In this document: one piece after another, positions 52,983-61,651 of the stretch | Position numbering within the stretch: the first letter of the stretch is position 1 | Layout of the letters: every line of letters begins with the position of its first letter | Notes under the pieces: generated by a model | The model's input: the letters and a program-made list of their open reading frames with translations, nothing else | The model's database searches: none | Told to the model about the DNA's origin: nothing | Program-made: the position numbers and the translations under genes | Origin: JANQQZ01 sp039187315 | GTDB lineage: Bacteria; Planctomycetota; Phycisphaerae; Phycisphaerales; UBA1924 | Length of the DNA: 64,000 bases | Direction: 5' to 3' | Assembly: GCA_039187315.1 (NCBI GenBank) | Contig: JBCCZQ010000006.1 | Location: 1-64,000 of the forward strand

Positions 52983-54656
52983 GTGTCGGACCCGAACGCG
53001 CGGAGCCACGGACGCCCGCGGCGCGACAACGCAGGCATGGCCTCCGCCATCCCATCGGTCGATCGGCTCTTCGATCGGCTCCCGCCGCACTCGCTCGAAG
53101 CCGAGATGAGCCTGCTCGGGTCGATGATCCTCGACCCGCAGGTCATCGCCGACGTTGTGCCCGTCGTCAACTCGCCGGATGCGTTCTACTCGGCCGCCCA
53201 CGGCGCGATCTTCAAGGCGCTGCTAACGCTCTACGAGCAGCACCAGGCCGGCGATCTGGTCATGCTCGTCGACCTGCTGCGCAACGCCGATCAGCTCAAG
53301 GACACCGGCGGCGAAGAGTATCTGGTCAAGCTCGCCGAGGGCGTGCCCGCGCCGACGAGCGCCCCCTACTACGCGCGGGTCGTCGCCGACAAGCACCGCC
53401 TGCGATCGCTGATCGAAGCCACCGGCGCGATCCTCTACCAGGCCTACCACCCGGGTGAGGGCGCCAAGGCGGTCGACGAGGTGCTCGACACCGCGGAGAG
53501 CAAAATCTTCGCGATCGCCGAGCAGGCACAGACGGGTGAGGCCCAGTCGCTCGAATCGCTGCTGCAAGAAGAGATTGAACGCCTCGAGGCCATCGAGGGC
53601 CAGGGGCTCAGCGGCATCCCGACCGGCTACAACGACCTGGACACGATGCTAACCGGCCTGCACGAGGGCGAGATGGTGATCGTCGCGGCCCGCCCGAGCA
53701 TGGGCAAGACCGCGCTGGCGCTCAACATCGCCGAGCAGATCGCCCTCGGCGGTGCACCGCTGGGCGCGCGGCCGAAGTCGGACAAGCTCGCCGTCGCGCT
53801 GTTCAGCCTCGAGATGTCCAAGTCTGCGGTCACGGGCCGGATGCTCAGCGCACGCTCGGGCGTGGACAGCCACAAGATGCGGTCGGGCCGGTTCACGCAG
53901 GACGACTTCTCACGCCTGATCAACGCCGCTGGCGAGCTGAGCCAGGCCCCGATCTACATCGATGACACGCCCAGCCTCTCGATCCTCGGCCTGCGGGCCC
54001 GCTCCCGGCGGCTGGTCCGCAAGCACGGCATCCGCTGCATTGTCATCGACTACCTGCAGCTGCTCTCGGCGCCGGGCGCCGGACGGGAGAGCCGTCAGGT
54101 CGAGGTCAGCGAGATCAGCCGGGGCATCAAGGCCCTCGCGCGTGAGCTGGACGTGCCCGTGATCTGCCTGGCGCAGCTCAATCGGGGCCCTGAGCAGCGC
54201 GAAGGCAAGCAGCCGCGGATCAGCGACCTTCGCGAGTCGGGGTCCATCGAGCAGGACGCGGACGTCGTGCTGCTGCTGCACCGCGAGGACTACTACCACA
54301 TCGGCGACGAAGACTGGCAGATGGACAACCCGGAGAAGGTCGGCCTCGCCGAGCTGATCGTCGCCAAGCAGCGCAACGGGCCGACGGGCGTTGTCAAGCT
54401 GACCTGGGACAACACGACGACGCGGTTCAAGAACCACGCCGATGCGGGCGCCGGGCTCGGGGGCGGCTACAGCGATCAGCCGCGGACCAACGGACACCGC
54501 GAAAACACAATGCCAGGACGCGATGTCGAATTCAAGCCCGAGCCGCCAGGCGCGTTCGGGGGCCGACGCCAAACCGGGCCCGCCGAGAACCACCGCGATG
54601 GCGGCGGACCGACGGACAACGATCCGTTCGACGGCGACGACATCGCACCCTTCTGA
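52983..54656 (+). CDS. dnaB: Replicative DNA helicase
   Basis: The hexameric helicase that unwinds DNA at the fork. 557 residues from GTG 52983, with AAAGGA about 7 bases upstream; the frame is open to 52932. The N-terminal DnaB domain begins DRLPPHSLEAEMSLLGSMIL. The RecA-like domain has Walker A ARPSMGKTALAL (K242), Walker B CIVIDYLQLL, and the DnaB motifs ELDVPVICLAQLNRGPEQRE and ISDLRESGSIEQDADVVLLL. There is no intein. After the helicase domain comes a glycine-rich, disordered tail of about 70 residues ending GDDIAPF, which resembles the acidic tip of single-strand DNA-binding protein. A minus-strand terminator for the next gene lies just downstream. Confidence 0.96.
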   Translation: MSDPNARSHGRPRRDNAGMASAIPSVDRLFDRLPPHSLEAEMSLLGSMILDPQVIADVVPVVNSPDAFYSAAHGAIFKALLTLYEQHQAGDLVMLVDLLRNADQLKDTGGEEYLVKLAEGVPAPTSAPYYARVVADKHRLRSLIEATGAILYQAYHPGEGAKAVDEVLDTAESKIFAIAEQAQTGEAQSLESLLQEEIERLEAIEGQGLSGIPTGYNDLDTMLTGLHEGEMVIVAARPSMGKTALALNIAEQIALGGAPLGARPKSDKLAVALFSLEMSKSAVTGRMLSARSGVDSHKMRSGRFTQDDFSRLINAAGELSQAPIYIDDTPSLSILGLRARSRRLVRKHGIRCIVIDYLQLLSAPGAGRESRQVEVSEISRGIKALARELDVPVICLAQLNRGPEQREGKQPRISDLRESGSIEQDADVVLLLHREDYYHIGDEDWQMDNPEKVGLAELIVAKQRNGPTGVVKLTWDNTTTRFKNHADAGAGLGGGYSDQPRTNGHRENTMPGRDVEFKPEPPGAFGGRRQTGPAENHRDGGGPTDNDPFDGDDIAPF

Positions 54657-54675
54657 CCCGCGCAGCCGTGCGCAC

Positions 54676-54698
54676 AAAAAAACCCGGCCTGGGCCGGG
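54676..54698 (-). terminator. Intrinsic terminator for the small lipoprotein gene
   Basis: On the minus strand a 6-bp GC stem (CCCGGC/GCCGGG, loop CCAG) at 54683-54698 is followed by seven T (A7 at 54676-54682 on the plus strand). It lies 40 bp beyond the lipoprotein stop. This is the clearest rho-independent terminator in the window. Confidence 0.85.
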
Positions 54699-54738
54699 CG
54701 TGCTACTCGGTTTGAAAGATGCGTTTGGCCTGGATCGA

Positions 54739-55011
54739 TCAGCCGCCGGTAACGGCGTCTTCCACGGCATCGCCGGCGTCTTCTGCGGCTTCCTGTGCGC
54801 CCTCGGCGGCGTCCTCGATCGCTTCACCCGCGCCCTCGGCGGCGTCGCCGGCCGCATCGGCCGCGGACTCAACTGCCGACTCGGTCTCGGCAGCGGCATC
54901 GCCATCGCCCGACTGCTCACAGCCTGCCATCGCGATGGCGAGCGCCAGGAACGGCGCGCCCAGCGCCAGCAGCTTCGGGTCGGTCTTCTTGCTCTCGGTC
55001 GTCGTGTTCAT
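54739..55011 (-). CDS. Small Ala/Glu/Asp-repeat lipoprotein
   Basis: 90 residues from ATG 55011 (GGGGAAA upstream). The signal peptide (KLLALGAPFLALAIAMAGC) has a lipobox-like MAGC. The mature part is almost entirely A, E, D and G in a heptad-like pattern (VESAADAAGDAAEGAGEAIE), so a long amphipathic acidic helix is likely. It resembles entericidin-like or Lpp-like small lipoproteins only in general design. It lies 85 bp after lepB on the same strand and has its own terminator. Function unknown. Confidence 0.65.
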   Translation of the reverse strand: MNTTTESKKTDPKLLALGAPFLALAIAMAGCEQSGDGDAAAETESAVESAADAAGDAAEGAGEAIEDAAEGAQEAAEDAGDAVEDAVTGG

Positions 55012-55032
55012 GGTCCGTTTCCCCTTCGATGA

Positions 55033-55052
55033 CCCCCTCAGGGAGGAGGGGG
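55033..55052 (-). promoter_or_regulatory. GC hairpin just upstream of the lipoprotein ribosome binding site
   Basis: CCCCCTC (55033-55039) and GAGGGGG (55046-55052) form a perfect 7-bp stem with a 6-base loop, 22 bp before the lipoprotein ATG. In the transcript it would sit just ahead of the ribosome binding site, so it could affect translation or mRNA stability. It might also be the end of the lepB transcript, but no T-tract follows. Confidence 0.35.
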
Positions 55053-55096
55053 CGTACCACACTCAAACAAAAGGATAGCAGTCTCCCGGGCCGGGT

Positions 55097-55984
55097 TCAG
55101 TCCAGCGGCTTGAAGAAGCGGTTCCACCGCGGGAGGTAGGCATTCTTCTTGTCAAGGCTGAAGGCGACGGCGAATGCCCGGCCGTGGATCCGCTCCACGC
55201 CGATAAATCCGATGTCCAGCCCCAGTTCCGATTCCGGCAGGTTCCAGTTCCGGCTGTCTCTCGAGCGGTAGCGATTGTCGCCGATCATCACGTACTGTCC
55301 CTCGGGAACCGTGGTCTCAGGAAAACTGCGGATCGCGTTGTCGTTCGGCGTGCGGTCGAACATCACCGGATGCTCGTTGCCTGGGCCGTTGCCGTCGGGG
55401 TGTACGGTCTCGATGAAGAACTCGGACTCGGCAGCTTCGACCGGGTTGAGCGGATCGGACCACTTCGCGTCGGCTGGCGCGTACTCCGATGGGTTGCCGT
55501 TGATGATCAACCGGCCTTCGACCATCTCGATGGTGTCGCCCGGGGCCGCGACGATACGCTTGACCAGCCGGACCTGGTCGTTCTGCTGCGGCGAGTAGCT
55601 GACCACGATGTCTCCGCGGCGCGGCTCACCCCAACGAGCGATCCAGGTGTCCTTGCTGAACGGCACACGCAGGCCGTAGGTCCACTTGTGCACGGCGATG
55701 CGGTCGCCGATCAGAATCGTCGGCTCCATCGACCCCGATGGCACGTCGAACCAATCGAAGGCGACGAGCCGGAACACGCCCATGATGACGAAGATGATCC
55801 CGAGCGGCCGGATCCACTCACCCCAGAGGTAGGCGACAATCGAGTCGTACTTCTTCTTGGGCTTCTTGCCCTTCTTTCGCTTGCCCTTCGGCCGCGGGTG
55901 CGTCGGTGCCGCGGCGGGTACAGGCTGGGCCTCGGCGCTCCGCTCGGTGGTGTCCGGCTGATCGTCGGGCTGCGGATCGGGCAT
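55097..55984 (-). CDS. lepB: Signal peptidase I
   Basis: The membrane protease that cleaves signal peptides of exported proteins. 295 residues, with AGGAG 7 bases before the ATG. A long Pro/Lys-rich cytoplasmic tail (residues 1-47) precedes one transmembrane helix (about 59-75). The catalytic dyad is S85 (VPSGSMEPTI) and K142 (RLVKRIVAAPGD), with GDNRYRSRDSRNW as box E. The single helix fits non-enterobacterial SPase I. It processes proteins like the many secreted products in this window. A small lipoprotein gene follows on the same strand. Confidence 0.95.
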   Translation of the reverse strand: MPDPQPDDQPDTTERSAEAQPVPAAAPTHPRPKGKRKKGKKPKKKYDSIVAYLWGEWIRPLGIIFVIMGVFRLVAFDWFDVPSGSMEPTILIGDRIAVHKWTYGLRVPFSKDTWIARWGEPRRGDIVVSYSPQQNDQVRLVKRIVAAPGDTIEMVEGRLIINGNPSEYAPADAKWSDPLNPVEAAESEFFIETVHPDGNGPGNEHPVMFDRTPNDNAIRSFPETTVPEGQYVMIGDNRYRSRDSRNWNLPESELGLDIGFIGVERIHGRAFAVAFSLDKKNAYLPRWNRFFKPLD

Positions 55985-56050
55985 CGTTGCGGCTCCTGCG
56001 GTCGTTCGCTGCGGAGAAAGAGGATAGAGCCGCGGGCGGTGGGCGTCCGA

Positions 56051-57244
56051 TCAGCCCTGCCCCCCGAGCGCGACCACGGCGAGAGCGGTCATGTCGTCGG
56101 CCTGCGATGCCCCCTGCGCGTGCTCCTCGACAAGCCGGCGGAGGCCATCGATCAGCGAACCAGCACCAGCGGCCTGCGGATCGATCCCCGAGGCGAGGGC
56201 ATCAACACCGAGCAATCGCCCGGTCGGATCGGCGGTCTCATGCAGCCCGTCCGAGGCAAGCACGAGCTGGGCCCCGCGTAGCAGCGGGATGGGCGTCGGA
56301 GGTTCGTACACGGCCCCATCGAGTATCCCCAGCGGCGGGCCGTGGCTGTCGAGCTGCTGGACCACCCCGCCCCCGAACCGCAGCGCCTGCACGAAGTACG
56401 TCGGCCCATGCCCCGCCGCCACAAAGCTCGCGCCCGACGGGTCGGGCGAGATCTGCGCGACCGCGAGCGTGACGAACATGCTGCCCGGCAGCTCGTCGGC
56501 GAGCAGCGTATTGAGCCTTGCGGTCTTGTGATCGAGCCTGCCGGTGCCATCGAAGACGGCCCTCGCGTACGCACGCACGGTCGCTGCGATCAGGGCCGGG
56601 CCGATCCCGTGACCCGTCACGTCGCCGAGAACGAGGTAGGTATGCCCGTTGTCCGTGGTGAACCAGTCGTAGAAATCGCCCCCCGTATCATCGGCCGGAC
56701 GTGTCCAGCCGGCTACGTCGAGTCCGGGACGGTTGGGTGGAGCGGTCGGGAGCAGCGATCGCTGGATCGTTCGCGCGATCGAGAGATCACGGTCGAGCTT
56801 GGCACGCTCGACGCGGGCACGCTCGAGCTCCACCTCGGAAGATTTGTCGCGACCGATGCCCAGCAACCAGTCCTTGCCGTCGGCGTCGCGAAAAGGAGCC
56901 TCGTAGAGATCGATGATGGCCTCGGTGCCGTTGTGCAACCGCAAGGACACATCGGGCGTGAGCACCGGCTTGCCGTTGGCGATCTTGTCGGGCACCAGCG
57001 AGAGCACGGCACGGGCCTGGTCGCCATCGGCGGCAACGTCCTGCCAGCGCACAGCCAGCACCGATTCGGTGGTGTGGCCGACCTCCTCCGCCGCGGTTCG
57101 GTTGGCGAATCGGTAGTTACCCTCAGCATCGACGGCGTAGACAAAGAACGGCGCAAGATCCAGGATGTCCAAGAGCGTCCGCCGTTCGGCCTCGAGGATC
57201 TCGATCCGTTCCAGCAGCTCTTGTCTGTCCTGGTCGTTGCCCAT
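56051..57244 (-). CDS. PAS-domain SpoIIE-type (PP2C) serine phosphatase
   Basis: 397 residues. A short coiled coil (residues 1-25) and a PAS domain (about 26-135, LDLAPFFVYAVDAEGNYRFANRTAAEEVG) precede a SpoIIE/RsbU phosphatase domain (about 150-395). The opening IARTIQRSLLPTAPPNRPGLDVAG is the usual RsbU linker. Metal-binding motifs are DTGGDFYDW, LGDVTGHGIGPAL, LASDGLHE and ADDMTALAVVAL. Such proteins dephosphorylate STAS anti-anti-sigma factors in partner-switching networks. No STAS or kinase partner is nearby. The PAS domain would sense a cytoplasmic signal. Confidence 0.88.
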   Translation of the reverse strand: MGNDQDRQELLERIEILEAERRTLLDILDLAPFFVYAVDAEGNYRFANRTAAEEVGHTTESVLAVRWQDVAADGDQARAVLSLVPDKIANGKPVLTPDVSLRLHNGTEAIIDLYEAPFRDADGKDWLLGIGRDKSSEVELERARVERAKLDRDLSIARTIQRSLLPTAPPNRPGLDVAGWTRPADDTGGDFYDWFTTDNGHTYLVLGDVTGHGIGPALIAATVRAYARAVFDGTGRLDHKTARLNTLLADELPGSMFVTLAVAQISPDPSGASFVAAGHGPTYFVQALRFGGGVVQQLDSHGPPLGILDGAVYEPPTPIPLLRGAQLVLASDGLHETADPTGRLLGVDALASGIDPQAAGAGSLIDGLRRLVEEHAQGASQADDMTALAVVALGGQG

Positions 57245-57269
57245 CTGCGACGAGTCTACGACGGATCGG

Positions 57270-58382
57270 TCAGTCGCCGAAACTGGTGTAGACGCTCCGT
57301 GCCGCCTCGATCAGCGGGTGCTCAGGCGGGACGAGCCGCTGCTTGTCCGCGGCCGAGGTGATCTCCACATCGGTCAGCCCGCCGTTCTGGACCACGACCA
57401 GACGGTTCCGCTTGCCGTGCTTGAGCAGCTCCATCGCGTGGTGACCGAACTGCGTGGCGAGCACGCGGTCGGCAGCGACGGGGGTCCCGCCCCGCTGCAC
57501 GTGGCCCAGAACCACGTAGCGGCTCTCGATCTCGGTCATAGCCTCGAGCTTGTCCGCGAGCCACTTGCCGATGCCGCCGAGCCGGATCGGGTCGGGCGAA
57601 TCCTCGATGACACGGTCGACGATCTGCTCGCCGCCCTTGGGCTTGGCGCCCTCGCTGGCACAGATGATCGTGAAGCGCTTGCCGCGCTGCGAGCGCGCCA
57701 GGCACGCCTCCGCGACGCGTTCCAGGTCGAACTCGATCTCCGGGATCAGGATGACATCCGAACCGCTGGCAACGCCCGCGTGCAGCGCGAGCCAGCCGGC
57801 ATTTCGGCCCATCACTTCGACGACCATGACGCGGTGATGGCTCGCGGCCGTCGTGTGCACGCGGTCGAGCGCCTCGGTCGCGACGCTCACCGCGGTCTGG
57901 AAGCCGAACGTGATGTCGCTTCCCCACAGGTCGTTGTCGATCGTCTTGGGCACACCGATGCAGTTGATGCCCCGCTGCGCGAACGGCGCGGCCGCCGACA
58001 TCGTCCCGTCGCCGCCGATGCAGATGAGCGCCTCGATGCCGTTGGTCTCGATGTGGGTCATGCAGACGTCGGTCATGTCCCTGAGCTTGACCGAGCCGTC
58101 TGGGTTCTTGCCGATGGCGAACGCCTGCGGGTTGGCCTTGTTGGACGACCCAAGGATCGTGCCTCCATCGGTCAGGATGTTCGAGGCGTCGTCCTTGGAC
58201 AGCGGGCGAACCCGGTCCTCGATCAGGCCAAGGAAGCCGTCCTCGATGCCCATCACATCGATCCCGTGGTAGATCGCATCCTTGACCACGGCCCGGATGA
58301 CGGCGTTGAGCCCAGGGCAGTCGCCCCCACCGGTCAGGACGCCGATGCGGGAGGGAAGATGGGTCGTGTGATCAGTAGTCAT
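57270..58382 (-). CDS. pfkA: 6-phosphofructokinase, mixed (group III-like) signature
   Basis: Phosphorylates fructose 6-phosphate in glycolysis. 370 residues from ATG 58382. The N-terminus is RIGVLTGGGDCPGLNAVIR. GGDGT carries Gly where PPi-dependent enzymes have Asp, suggesting ATP use, while PKTIDND carries Lys where classical ATP enzymes have Gly, a PPi-type residue. That combination marks group III ('mixed') PFKs known from actinomycetes and others. Further motifs are VMGRNAGWLALHAG and VLGHVQRGGTPVAADRVLAT. Phosphoryl donor preference needs testing. It is divergent from the EF-hand gene and 25 bp before the phosphatase gene. Confidence 0.92.
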   Translation of the reverse strand: MTTDHTTHLPSRIGVLTGGGDCPGLNAVIRAVVKDAIYHGIDVMGIEDGFLGLIEDRVRPLSKDDASNILTDGGTILGSSNKANPQAFAIGKNPDGSVKLRDMTDVCMTHIETNGIEALICIGGDGTMSAAAPFAQRGINCIGVPKTIDNDLWGSDITFGFQTAVSVATEALDRVHTTAASHHRVMVVEVMGRNAGWLALHAGVASGSDVILIPEIEFDLERVAEACLARSQRGKRFTIICASEGAKPKGGEQIVDRVIEDSPDPIRLGGIGKWLADKLEAMTEIESRYVVLGHVQRGGTPVAADRVLATQFGHHAMELLKHGKRNRLVVVQNGGLTDVEITSAADKQRLVPPEHPLIEAARSVYTSFGD

Positions 58383-58514
58383 ACGGCGTGGGTATCGGCC
58401 GGATACCCCGTGGAATCCCCAAGTTCGGCTGCAATAGATCGACGGGGGCATCGTTCAGCCCACCGAGCCCGAGCAGGATCGCTCGGCCGCGAACAGCCTC
58501 CGAAAGGACACGCG

Positions 58515-59330
58515 ATGAAACGCCGCACGCACACGAGCCGACCGAAGACAGCCGCCATCATCGTCAGCGCAGCCAGCCTGCTCGCCACGGCCGGGCTCGC
58601 GATGAGCCAGCCAGAGCTTGCGGGACCCTCGGTCAGCTTCCAGCCTGAGCGTTCGACCGACCGTCAGGCCGTCGGCGAGCAAGCACGCCGGGGTGCCGAG
58701 CGCCGGGGCGCCTCCCGCGAGCGCGTGCTCGAACGTTTCGATGCCGACGGAGACGGCGAGCTCTCCGAAGCCGAACGGGCCACCGCCAAGGAAACGATCC
58801 AGACGCAGCGCGAGGCCCGCAAGGCCGAGATCGAGGCCCGCCTGCTCGCCCGCTTTGACGACAACGGCAACGGCGCCCTCGACGACAACGAGTGGGCCGA
58901 GATCAAAGAAACACTCGGACCGTTGATGGAGCGGCGCGAACGGGCCAGCCGCAGCGATCGGCACCGCCGAGCGCACATGCACAAGCGCGCGCTCGAGCTG
59001 TTCGATGCCAACGAAGACGGCGAGCTCAACGAGACCGAAAAGGCGGCCGCCAAGGCCCACTTCGAGCAGAAGAAGGCCGAGATCGTTGAACGGTTCGACG
59101 CGGATGGCGATGGCGAACTCAACGGCGAGGAGCGCCGCGCCGCACGGGCCCATCACCGTGAGCAGCGCATGCTCGACGCCAACCGTGACGGCACGGTCGA
59201 TGCACAGGACCTCCAGGCCGCGACCGAGCGACTCGCAACCGGCGAGCGGATCCCGGACCTGAACCGTGACGGCCAGCAGACCGCCGACGACCTGGCGCTG
59301 ATGGCCGAACGCATCCGGAGCTTCGAGTAA
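58515..59330 (+). CDS. Exported EF-hand calcium-binding protein
   Basis: 271 residues; ATG 58515 has AAAGGA just upstream. A signal peptide (TAAIIVSAASLLATAGLAMS) is followed by six EF-hand-type loops: DADGDGELSEAE (76-87), DDNGNGALDDNE (115-126), DANEDGELNETE (164-175), DADGDGELNGEE (195-206), DANRDGTVDAQD (221-232) and a weaker sixth at 248-259. The first four have near-ideal D-x-D/N-x-D/N-G spacing. Between the loops are basic, Arg/Lys/Ala-rich helices. It is probably a periplasmic or surface Ca2+-binding protein, suiting a marine cell. A strong hairpin follows the gene. Confidence 0.85.
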   Translation: MKRRTHTSRPKTAAIIVSAASLLATAGLAMSQPELAGPSVSFQPERSTDRQAVGEQARRGAERRGASRERVLERFDADGDGELSEAERATAKETIQTQREARKAEIEARLLARFDDNGNGALDDNEWAEIKETLGPLMERRERASRSDRHRRAHMHKRALELFDANEDGELNETEKAAAKAHFEQKKAEIVERFDADGDGELNGEERRAARAHHREQRMLDANRDGTVDAQDLQAATERLATGERIPDLNRDGQQTADDLALMAERIRSFE

Positions 59331-59398
59331 AGATACCTCCGCGAGGACAGCTTCCCGAAACGTCGGGCCGGACATCCGCTGGTTCAGCCCGTCGCACA

Positions 59399-59427
59399 CC
59401 TCGGCCGACCTTTCCGGTCGGCCGAGG
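59399..59427 (+). terminator. Strong 12-bp hairpin between convergent genes
   Basis: CCTCGGCCGACC (59399-59410), loop TTTCC, GGTCGGCCGAGG (59416-59427), a perfect 12-bp stem followed by TTGCTATT on the plus strand. It sits between the EF-hand gene stop and the convergent redoxin stop. It most likely ends plus-strand transcription, and may act for both strands. Confidence 0.7.
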
Positions 59428-59430
59428 TTG

Positions 59431-61482
59431 CTATTCGGCCTGGAGCAGATCGATCGCCAGCTCACGGAGCTGTCCATCGACCGCTGCGATCACGCGGTCA
59501 CCGTCCGGCGATCCGACCGTGACCAGCCCATCTAGTCGGCCGCCAATATCGGTCCGTGAGATCAGCTCGCCCGCGGAGGAACGAACTTCGATCACGGCGC
59601 GCTCCTCATCGGAACTGCTGTCGACGATGTGACAGCCCAGGACCACGTGCGAAACGCCGGTGCCGGCGATGTCGGCGGTGCAGCCGTACCAATACACGGT
59701 GAATCCGTCGCCGGCCGCCTGTGGCTGGGCCCAGGTCTGCTTCCCATCGGCGTCGAACGAGGCCATGAGGATCGAGGACGTCTCGTATGTGGCCTCGTCA
59801 TACGTCTCAAAAACGCCGAACCACCTCGTGTCACCGGCCTCCGACCTGACCGGCAGAAGGAACGCTGGGTAGCCCTCGTCGGGCACCTCGAGTTCCACTC
59901 GCCTTGAGACACCGTCGTTGCCCAAGACCGTGAGCGAGCCATCGCCCATATCCAGCACAGCCATGTCCGAGCCTTGAGGGCGAATGATCGAGAACTCACC
60001 TAGGGCCGGGCCTCGATCGGCACCGAGCGTCACCACCGCGGGCAGGACCTCCTGACCTCCAGGCATGGCGGCGCGGCGGCGCTCGGCGGATTCGCGTCTG
60101 GCAGACGCCAGAGACTCGACCATCGCCTCGTCGTGCACCGAACCACCCGAGAGCAGCGTCTCTACCGTCGCGGTGAGCTGCGCACCCAGATCGGGCGAAT
60201 AGCCCACGTGCACATCGCGTACCACGCCCTCGGCGTCGATCACCACCGTGCAGGGGATACCCGTCACACCGTAAGCCCTGCCCACCGCGTCCGAGGCATC
60301 CGCGAGCTGAGCGAACGTCACTCCTGTGCGTTCCACCGCCTCGAGCGCCGCCTCGTACTGATCAGGCGAGTCCGAGTTGATCCCGATGAATGCAACCGGG
60401 CGATCGGCGAACGAGGTGCTGACGGCTTCCAGTTCGGGCATCGCACGGAGGCATGGGCCGCACCACGACGCCCAGAAATCCAGCACCACTACGCGGCCTC
60501 GGTAGTCCTCAAGCGAGCGGAGCTCTTCCGACACTTGGGCTGCCGCATCGTCTGCTGGAAGGATCGGCAACTCGAACGACGGTGCAGGCTGGTTCACAAG
60601 CGACAGCTGCGGTTCGTTCAGGCCGTGCAGCGCCCCGGCGCTGTCCCCGTCCTCGTCTGCCGTCCCATTGGCCATCATCTCCTGCCAGTACTCGAAGTAC
60701 GACGTGTCCATCGGCTCGAGACCAGCCAGGGCGAGCTCGAAAGCCGCGGGCTCCGGTGCCGCATCCAGCCACTCAAGCGATTCGATCTGCCGGACGCGTG
60801 TCAGCGTTGGTGGCTCGGTACCGAACATCCCGTCCGGGATGAACTCGGCCCACAGATCGGTCACATCCATCTCGTATCTGGCCGGCAGCCCTGTCTCGGC
60901 ATCGAACCAGGCCCGCTCTCGGACCTGGTCACCCCCAAGTGTCGTGGTTTTGAAGACCCAGGTGCCCGGGCGGTCGTCTAGCGGCGCTTCCGTGATGCCC
61001 TCATAGGCTGTCGAGTCGAGCATCATCGCCACGCCGCCCTCCGGATCGCCCGCGAGGTGTAGCAGCCAGATGTCGTCGGCTTGGCCGAACGAGAGCATCG
61101 AGATGCTCCCGAGCATCTCCGAGGGCGCAGGCCGATCGAGGCGGCCGTAGTTCTGCCCCTGAAGATTGACCATCGTGAGCGACTCCGGCTCGGCGACAAG
61201 CACGATGCCCGGCTGCTCGAATCGGAACAGCCCGCCCGACATGACCATCGTAGAGTCGGATGAGAAGGACCAGAGCGCCGCGCTGGGTGGATCGCTCACG
61301 TAGGTCGATTTCGTGTAGTACTTCATCCCCCGCGCAGCCGCGACGCGGTCGAGGAACGCTCGTTCGATCGACTCGGCGCGCTCGGCGTCCGCCATCGCCG
61401 GATGGCCGATCCCCTGCTGTGCCCCTGCGAAGGCCGCCACACATGCTGCTGCCAGAGACATCGCCAGATTTGCGTATCGCAT
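59431..61482 (-). CDS. Exported TlpA/thioredoxin-like protein with N- and C-terminal extensions
   Basis: 683 residues from ATG 61482 (AGAGGGGG upstream). A signal peptide ends AAFAGAQQ. Residues about 35-265 are beta-rich with a lipoprotein-carrier (LolA/DUF2092-like) look (SGGLFRFEQPGIVLVAEPES). A TlpA-type redoxin domain follows (about 297-445), with FWASWCGPCLRAMPELE (C341, C344) and cis-Pro P410 in GIPCTVVID. A final 240 residues of beta strands (LGEFSIIRPQGSDMAVLDMG) look like part of a propeller. A periplasmic thiol reductase coupled to a binding module is the likely role. A hairpin separates it from the convergent gene. Confidence 0.8.
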   Translation of the reverse strand: MRYANLAMSLAAACVAAFAGAQQGIGHPAMADAERAESIERAFLDRVAAARGMKYYTKSTYVSDPPSAALWSFSSDSTMVMSGGLFRFEQPGIVLVAEPESLTMVNLQGQNYGRLDRPAPSEMLGSISMLSFGQADDIWLLHLAGDPEGGVAMMLDSTAYEGITEAPLDDRPGTWVFKTTTLGGDQVRERAWFDAETGLPARYEMDVTDLWAEFIPDGMFGTEPPTLTRVRQIESLEWLDAAPEPAAFELALAGLEPMDTSYFEYWQEMMANGTADEDGDSAGALHGLNEPQLSLVNQPAPSFELPILPADDAAAQVSEELRSLEDYRGRVVVLDFWASWCGPCLRAMPELEAVSTSFADRPVAFIGINSDSPDQYEAALEAVERTGVTFAQLADASDAVGRAYGVTGIPCTVVIDAEGVVRDVHVGYSPDLGAQLTATVETLLSGGSVHDEAMVESLASARRESAERRRAAMPGGQEVLPAVVTLGADRGPALGEFSIIRPQGSDMAVLDMGDGSLTVLGNDGVSRRVELEVPDEGYPAFLLPVRSEAGDTRWFGVFETYDEATYETSSILMASFDADGKQTWAQPQAAGDGFTVYWYGCTADIAGTGVSHVVLGCHIVDSSSDEERAVIEVRSSAGELISRTDIGGRLDGLVTVGSPDGDRVIAAVDGQLRELAIDLLQAE

Positions 61483-61651
61483 GCTGCCCCCTCTCTGAAT
61501 GCCGCCGCAGAGGCAGCAGCCTATCACGCATACTTACATCAGCTTACATGATAGTCATCCGCCGTGATCAGTCCAGAACCTCATCACCGAGCGGCCACAC
61601 GGTGGAGCCGCTCACATGCATGGTGTGACGGACCGAGCCCCGCACGCATCT

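Noticed and set aside
57165..58514. Very long plus-strand open frame ahead of the EF-hand protein
   Set aside because: It is antisense to pfkA and its translation has no family features. The real protein starts at ATG 58515 with its own ribosome binding site and signal peptide.
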